A program made the position numbers and the translations under genes. From SIG510 sp045540975 (lineage in GTDB: Bacteria > Bacillota > Clostridia > Oscillospirales > JAAYXM01): a DNA stretch of 11,255 nt. Position 1 is the first letter of the stretch; the number at the start of each line of letters is the position of its first letter. The stretch is from the NCBI GenBank assembly GCA_045540975.1, contig JAZQIE010000137.1, positions 1-11,255 of the forward strand, read 5' to 3'. This document shows positions 6,684 through 11,255 of the stretch, piece after piece. The notes below the pieces were generated by a model, which ran no database searches, was not told the DNA's origin, and saw nothing but the letters and a program-made list of their open reading frames with translations.

Positions 6684-7342
6684 TAGACTTTCATGCGCAC
6701 GTTCTCCCAAAAGCGGACCACGGCAGCCGACGCTTGGAGACTTCTGTTCAACAACTCAAGCAGGCAAAAGAAGTTGGAATCGATACGATTGTCGCAACGC
6801 CGCACTTTTATTTCCAACGCGATACCGTTGAAGAGTTTTTGCTTCGTCGAGATATTACCTACAAGCAGCTCTCTGATGCGAATACTACAGGAATTCGGCT
6901 TGTGAAGGCGGCGGAAGTAACGCTGGCATCGGACCTTCCGGAAATGCCGCGTTTGGAGGCACTGTGTATTGAAAATACGCGATACATCCTTTTGGAACTT
7001 CCGAACAGCAGCGGCGCATCCTGGATCTATGATACGATTTATAAGATTGAAGCCAATCGCGGCTTAAAGCCGATCATTGCACATTTGGACCGTTATCCGG
7101 ACAATGTTCAAAGAGAACTCTTGGATATGGACCTTCTCATTCAAATCAACGCGGAAGCATTTGCTTCTTTCTTCAAACGGAAGAAGTACGTGAAGTTATT
7201 CCGCTCCGGATGTGCGCATTTGCTTGGCAGTGATGTGCACGGTTCGGACGGAAAGCATTACCGCGCATTTGGACGTGCATGTAAATTATTAAAGGAAGAG
7301 ATTCCCGGAATTCGGCAAAAGGCGAATGAACTTTTGCGGTAG
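6680..7342 (+). CDS. CpsB/CapC/YwqE-type PHP tyrosine-protein phosphatase
   Basis: This manganese-type PHP-fold phosphatase is expected to remove phosphate from the tyrosine cluster of the adjacent kinase. In its 220 residues the metal-site motifs are DFHAHVLP (His5, His7), ATPHF (His42), AAEVTL (Glu79), ILLELP (Glu106), IIAHLDRY (His135) and LGSDVHG (Asp185, His187), so every expected block is present. Differences from the usual wording are KADHGS where most members have a DDG motif (second Asp replaced by His14), and HLDRY for the usual HPERY. These may shift activity but do not remove an obvious core ligand. At 220 residues it is a little shorter than typical members (about 240-255). The ATG overlaps the kinase stop (ATGA, 6680-6683). 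The Wzz-kinase-phosphatase trio is a standard regulatory set, although here no glycosyltransferase genes follow it. Confidence 0.92.
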   Translation: MIDFHAHVLPKADHGSRRLETSVQQLKQAKEVGIDTIVATPHFYFQRDTVEEFLLRRDITYKQLSDANTTGIRLVKAAEVTLASDLPEMPRLEALCIENTRYILLELPNSSGASWIYDTIYKIEANRGLKPIIAHLDRYPDNVQRELLDMDLLIQINAEAFASFFKRKKYVKLFRSGCAHLLGSDVHGSDGKHYRAFGRACKLLKEEIPGIRQKANELLR

Positions 7343-7373
7343 ATTCCGTTTACTCCCGAGAGGAGGAGGATAA

Positions 7374-8105
7374 ATGAGCAAGAAAAAGAGAATATTGCTG
7401 ATTGTTTTGTTGGTTTTGGTGGTTGCCGTTGCCTGTCTGGTGCTCTGGCAGTGGAACAATATCACCGCGCTGATTCATTCAATCCGTTACGAGCAGGAAG
7501 ACCTCGAAGCGGAAATGGTTGAAAATGAACAACAGATTCAGGAAACGCTTGATTTGTATCCGGAACTTCAGGTTCAGCCTTTGGATGATGAAACCAAAGA
7601 GAAACTTGTTTCCGGAGAGTTGACCGAAGAGGAGGTCATTGAGATCTTGACCCGCCCGACGGTCGGAACTGTACCGAACGGAGGCAAGGACCAACCGTCG
7701 AATCAAAACCAAGGCAAGCCTGAGAATCCACAGGGGACAAAACCAAAGACCTCTGTTGAGGCTGCAAACGAGGAGATTGCCAGACTGGTTGCTCGCGTTT
7801 ATGTTCTTCAAGCGGAATTCGTTGCGAAACTCGGTGCAATTGAAGGAAAAGCTCGCGCTGAGATTGCAAAACTTCCGAAGGAAGAGCAAACTTATGACCG
7901 AAAGATCGCAATCGGCAAGTCATACGTCGGCGAGATGACCGCACTGGAAGCGCAGTGCGACGGCGAAATCTCCGCAATTGTTGCGAAGGTTCGCAAACTC
8001 TTGAGTGATAGTGGTCAGCCCACAACATTGGCTGATACTATCAAAAGCACCTACGAGCGTGAAAAAAGCCTTAAAAAAGCATACTATGTAAATCGTTATC
8101 TCTAA
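7374..8105 (+). CDS. Membrane-anchored coiled-coil protein of unknown function
   Basis: I do not recognise this 243-residue protein. A basic start (MSKKKR) is followed by one strong membrane helix (about 7-25). Cys21 in VAVAC faintly resembles a lipobox, but the hydrophobic run continues past it, so a transmembrane anchor is more likely. Outside the membrane come an acidic helix with coiled-coil character (about 38-60), a short motif, LVSGELTEEEVIEIL (78-92), a flexible Gly/Asn/Gln/Pro/Lys linker (about 96-126), and a long Ala/Glu/Lys-rich helical region (about 128-243) ending in YYVNRYL. Predicted topology is type II with the bulk outside. AGGAGGAGG before the ATG is a strong ribosome binding site. 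It lies 31 bp after the phosphatase and 27 bp before the SLH gene, so it probably belongs to the same transcript and may link the polymer machinery to the surface protein; that role is inference only. Confidence 0.8.
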   Translation: MSKKKRILLIVLLVLVVAVACLVLWQWNNITALIHSIRYEQEDLEAEMVENEQQIQETLDLYPELQVQPLDDETKEKLVSGELTEEEVIEILTRPTVGTVPNGGKDQPSNQNQGKPENPQGTKPKTSVEAANEEIARLVARVYVLQAEFVAKLGAIEGKARAEIAKLPKEEQTYDRKIAIGKSYVGEMTALEAQCDGEISAIVAKVRKLLSDSGQPTTLADTIKSTYEREKSLKKAYYVNRYL

Positions 8106-8132
8106 GAAGAAAGCGAAAGGAATGGTAGTAAC

Positions 8133-11100
8133 ATGAAAAAAACTATGCGCATCACATCCTTGGTGTTGGCAATGCTGCTCCTGTTTAGCACCTTTGCCGG
8201 CGCGGTCTCGACCTCCGATTTTTCGGATTTCCCGAATGATTGGTCTGCTGAGGCAATGACCTTTGCTGTGGACAACGGTCTTCTCAAAGGTTATGCGGAC
8301 GGAACGATTGCTCCGTCAAAGAAAATGACCCGTGCCGAAATGGCAACGGTGCTCAACCGTGCTTTCAAAGCATGGAAAGAAGCATCCATCGACTTTGAGG
8401 ATGTCTCGACTTCCGACTGGTTCTACACCGAGGTTTCCAAAGCAGTTGCATTTGAAACCTTCAAGGGTACCGGAAGCAGCACCTTCACTCCGAATGGCGA
8501 CGTTACCCGTGCACAGGCGTTTACCGCAATCGCACGTGCATTGAAGCTGGATGCTCCGGATCACTCGGCGTTGGCAGCATTTAGCGATGCTGATGATATT
8601 CCTGCATGGGCATCTGCTGATTTGAACGCAATGGCTGCGGCCGGCTACATTCAGGGTTCCAACGGTTCCTTGAAGCCGAATGCACCGCTGACCCGCGCTG
8701 AGTTTGCTCAGGTCATGTTCAATATCATCAAGACCTTCGCAAAATCCGGAAACATTGCATCTCTCTCCGGAAATGTCATGATTGCTGAAAACGGTCTTGC
8801 ACTGTCCAACATCACCATTGACGGCGATTTGATTGTTGGTGCAAATGTTACCACCTTGACTTTGAATGGTGTTAAGATTAAGGGTCGTCTTCTTGTTCGT
8901 GATCAGTACGACCTCACCTTGAATATCAACAAGTCTACCGTTGCAAAGGGTTTGGTTGTTTATTCTCCGAATGAGATTACCACTGTCTACACCGACACCG
9001 TGGCAGCTTTGAAGGCAAACCTGAAGGATTACACCACTACCATCTTCCCTGAAAAGGGTTCCAGCACCATTGGTACCGGTGGTGGCCCGAGCGGTCCGTC
9101 CACCCCGACCACTAAGTACTACTCGGTCAGCGCGTCCGCTTGTGAGCACGGCTCCATCGCGGTTAGCCCCGCAATGGTAGCTGCAGGTGATGTTGTCACC
9201 GTTACCGCAACTCCGGATTTGGGTTATGAACTCGACAAGATCTATGTGAACGGCGACGAAATCTCAGGTGCCACTTTCGTTGCACTGCCGACCAACATGA
9301 TCGTTTCCGCAACCTTTAAGGCAATTGACTACAACGTCAATGTTGTGACTCCGACAAACGGTACCTTGTCTGTAGACAAGACCGTTGCAAATGTCGGTGA
9401 TGTCATCACCGTTACCGCAACTCCGAATTCCGGCTATGAACTTGTTGCAGTTAAGGTCGAAGGCACAATTCTTGTTGGCAACACCTTTGTGATGCCGGCT
9501 GAAGATGTTACTGTCACCGCTGAGTTTGCCGCACTTGCACCGAACACCTATAGCATCAGCATTGGTTCTGTTGTAAACGGCTCGGTCGCAGTCAGCAAGA
9601 ACTCTGCTGCAGCAGGCGAAACCATCACTGTTGTTGCAACCCCGAACTTCGGTTATGAGCTCGATGCGATTTTCGTCAACGGCACTAAAATTACCGGCAA
9701 CACCTTTGAAATGCCGGCTGAAGATGTCATTGTTACCGCAACCTTCACCGAAAAGGCTGCAGCGTCTTACAGCATCACTCTCGGTGCGGTAACCAACGGT
9801 TCTTTGGCATCTGATAAGACCTCCGCAAACGCGGGTGAAACCGTTACCATTACCGCAACCCCGGCAACCGGATACAATCTGGTTGCAATTAAGGTAAACG
9901 GCAAGACCATCGCACAGAGCGGCAAGTTCACCATGCCGGCTGAAGATGTCACCGTTACCGCTGAATTCGAAAAAGCATATTACACTGTTTCTTCCGATTC
10001 CGCAACCAACGGTTCCTTCCGTGTGAACAAGACTGTTGCGGCATACGGTGACACTGTTACCGTAACTGTCAATCCGGATGCGGGCTACCAGCTTGGCGCT
10101 GTTTCTGTCGATGGGCTCGCAATCAGCGGCAACACCTTCGAAATGCCGGCAAAGGATGTCACCGTTTCTGTCACCTTCACCGCGATTGATTATGCGGTTA
10201 CCACTGTAACCCCGGTAAACGGTACCCTCGGTGTCAGCGCAAGTACCGCAAACATCGGTGATACCATTACTGTTACCGCAACCGCAGATGCAGGCTATGA
10301 GCTGTCTGTCATCAAGGTCAACGGAAGAGCGATTTCCGGTAACACCTTCGTGATGGGTGCGGCTGATGCAGAAGTTACCGCTGAGTTCTATGCACTCAGC
10401 TATGCAATCAATGTTGCTGCTCCGGCAAACGGTAATTTGAGTGTCAATAAGACCAGCGCAACCATCGGCACCGAAGTTACTGTTACCGCAACTCCGGATG
10501 CAGGTTATGAACTTTCCGCTATCAAGGTAAACGGTACCGCTATTACCGGCAACACCTTCGAAATGCCGGCTGAAATCGTCACTGTTACCGCGGAATTCAC
10601 CGCAATTGATTACACCATTACGGTTGAAACTCCGGCAAACGGTACTTTGACCGCCGATAAGACAACCGCAAACATCGGTGAAACCGTTACCGTTACCGCA
10701 ACTCCGAACGATAACTACAAACTCGACTTTATCACTGTCAACGGTGTAGCATACTACACTAACACCTTTAAGATGCCGGCTGAAAACGTCACTGTTGGCG
10801 CGGTATTCAGCAAACTCGCTCCGAATACCTATAGCATCAATGTCGGCACCGTTAACAACGGTACTGTGGTTGTGAATAAGTATTCCGCAGTTGAAGGTGA
10901 AACCATCACCGTTACCGCAACTCCGGCAGCAGGTTATGTTCTCGATGAGATTCTTGTCAACGACAATCCGATTACCGGAAACACCTTCGAGATGCCGGCG
11001 AGAACCGTTGTGGTTACCGCAACCTTTACCGCGATTGATTACAATGTTTCTACCGTTGCTCCGACAAACGGTACTTTGAGTGCTGATAAGGCAACCGCGA

Positions 11101-11255
11101 TTGTTGGTGAGACCGTCACCATTACCGCAATCCCGGCAACCGGCTATCGTTTGTCTGCAGTTTATGTCAATGGCACCGCGATTACCGGCAACACCTTCAA
11201 GATGCTGGCTGAAGATGTCACTGTCACCGCAGAATTCACCGCAATTGCATACACC
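8133..11255 (+). CDS. Very long SLH-domain surface protein with tandem beta repeats, 3' end missing
   Basis: The frame is open for 1041 codons from ATG 8133 to the window edge. A signal peptide spans about residues 1-24 (core LVLAMLLLFSTFAGA). Three S-layer homology repeats follow (about 29-78, 86-138 and 148-200), with the motifs TRAE (66-69), TRAQ (125-128) and TRAE (187-190); SLH triplets bind pyruvylated secondary wall polysaccharide. Residues about 203-305 form a strand-rich region (TIDGDLIVGANVTTLTL) of the kind often seen after SLH domains, perhaps a beta-solenoid. A GTGGGPSGPSTPTT hinge (314-327) leads into ten complete 70-73 residue repeats (330-1039) and the start of an eleventh. 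The repeats resemble divergent InlB B-repeat/Flg_new-type modules (TVTATP, GYEL, VNG, GNTF, MPAEDVTVTA.F). AAAGGAA (8116-8122) is 10 nt before the ATG. It is last in the visible operon. It is likely an S-layer-associated adhesin or scaffold; any C-terminal domain is unseen. Confidence 0.93.
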   Translation, partial: MKKTMRITSLVLAMLLLFSTFAGAVSTSDFSDFPNDWSAEAMTFAVDNGLLKGYADGTIAPSKKMTRAEMATVLNRAFKAWKEASIDFEDVSTSDWFYTEVSKAVAFETFKGTGSSTFTPNGDVTRAQAFTAIARALKLDAPDHSALAAFSDADDIPAWASADLNAMAAAGYIQGSNGSLKPNAPLTRAEFAQVMFNIIKTFAKSGNIASLSGNVMIAENGLALSNITIDGDLIVGANVTTLTLNGVKIKGRLLVRDQYDLTLNINKSTVAKGLVVYSPNEITTVYTDTVAALKANLKDYTTTIFPEKGSSTIGTGGGPSGPSTPTTKYYSVSASACEHGSIAVSPAMVAAGDVVTVTATPDLGYELDKIYVNGDEISGATFVALPTNMIVSATFKAIDYNVNVVTPTNGTLSVDKTVANVGDVITVTATPNSGYELVAVKVEGTILVGNTFVMPAEDVTVTAEFAALAPNTYSISIGSVVNGSVAVSKNSAAAGETITVVATPNFGYELDAIFVNGTKITGNTFEMPAEDVIVTATFTEKAAASYSITLGAVTNGSLASDKTSANAGETVTITATPATGYNLVAIKVNGKTIAQSGKFTMPAEDVTVTAEFEKAYYTVSSDSATNGSFRVNKTVAAYGDTVTVTVNPDAGYQLGAVSVDGLAISGNTFEMPAKDVTVSVTFTAIDYAVTTVTPVNGTLGVSASTANIGDTITVTATADAGYELSVIKVNGRAISGNTFVMGAADAEVTAEFYALSYAINVAAPANGNLSVNKTSATIGTEVTVTATPDAGYELSAIKVNGTAITGNTFEMPAEIVTVTAEFTAIDYTITVETPANGTLTADKTTANIGETVTVTATPNDNYKLDFITVNGVAYYTNTFKMPAENVTVGAVFSKLAPNTYSINVGTVNNGTVVVNKYSAVEGETITVTATPAAGYVLDEILVNDNPITGNTFEMPARTVVVTATFTAIDYNVSTVAPTNGTLSADKATAIVGETVTITAIPATGYRLSAVYVNGTAITGNTFKMLAEDVTVTAEFTAIAYT
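9120..11249 (+). repeat. Ten tandem in-frame 210-219 bp repeats within the SLH gene
   Basis: Units start at the codon for a conserved Tyr: 9120, 9330, 9549, 9768, 9981, 10191, 10401, 10611, 10830 and 11040; an eleventh begins at 11250. Lengths are 210, 219, 219, 213, 210, 210, 210, 219, 210 and 210 bp, so every change is a whole number of codons and falls in the inter-repeat linker. Conserved words are N-G-[TS] near residue 10-11 of the unit, [IV]TVTATP, GY.L, V.VNG, GNTF and MPAEDVTVTA. Unit 10 has MLA in place of MPA, and unit 6 has MGAADAEV. The units are diverged in DNA, not recent identical copies. Confidence 0.95.

Noticed and set aside
8316..9149. Minus-strand frame of 277 codons opposite the SLH gene
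   Set aside because: It covers the SLH-encoding part of an open 1041-codon gene, and its Cys/Arg/Gly-rich translation matches nothing.
9120..11249. Periodic repeats considered as a CRISPR array or satellite DNA
   Set aside because: The units are 210-219 bp, protein-coding, diverged in DNA and in one frame throughout, without short identical repeats separated by unique spacers.

Overview
The window looks like chromosomal DNA from a low-to-mid-GC Gram-positive anaerobe of the class Clostridia (Oscillospiraceae-like is my guess, inferred only from gene content). The signs are an EF-P with its modified lysine in the Bacillus-type position, a CD1247-type gene directly behind efp, a long type II branched-chain aminotransferase, a split Wzz/BY-kinase with a PHP-type phosphatase, SLH-domain surface proteins, strong AGGAGG-like ribosome binding sites and consensus sigma-A promoters. 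I see no mobile element, tRNA, rRNA or CRISPR array.

Layout. (1) 1-2467: the 3' part of an M3 oligoendopeptidase F gene, then efp behind its own promoter, then a small acidic, cysteine-rich CD1247-type protein, closed by a strong bidirectional terminator. (2) 2471-3619, minus strand: a secreted protein with a copper-amine-oxidase-like N-terminal domain and a NodB-like domain that has lost its three metal ligands. (3) 3620-3813: a divergent promoter region in which the two promoters share a mirrored 9-bp element. (4) 3814-4881: ilvE, followed by a hairpin terminator. (5) 4882-5203: an intergenic region with a palindrome, a promoter and a leader of about 160 nt. (6) 5204-11255: a co-directional, tightly packed cluster of a Wzz-type chain-length protein, a BY-family tyrosine kinase, a CpsB/CapC-type phosphatase, an unrecognised membrane-anchored coiled-coil protein, and a very long S-layer-homology protein that runs off the right edge of the window.

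How the genes fit together. The last cluster joins the three-part phosphorylation switch that normally controls capsule or exopolysaccharide export to a protein that binds the wall polysaccharide non-covalently through three SLH repeats and then extends outward through at least ten copies of a 70-73 residue beta-rich repeat. No glycosyltransferase, flippase or polymerase gene is visible, so the polymer being controlled cannot be named. A reasonable inference is that the operon coordinates a cell-wall polymer with the surface protein that binds it. The SLH gene is open for 1041 codons with no stop, so its C-terminus and total repeat number are unknown.
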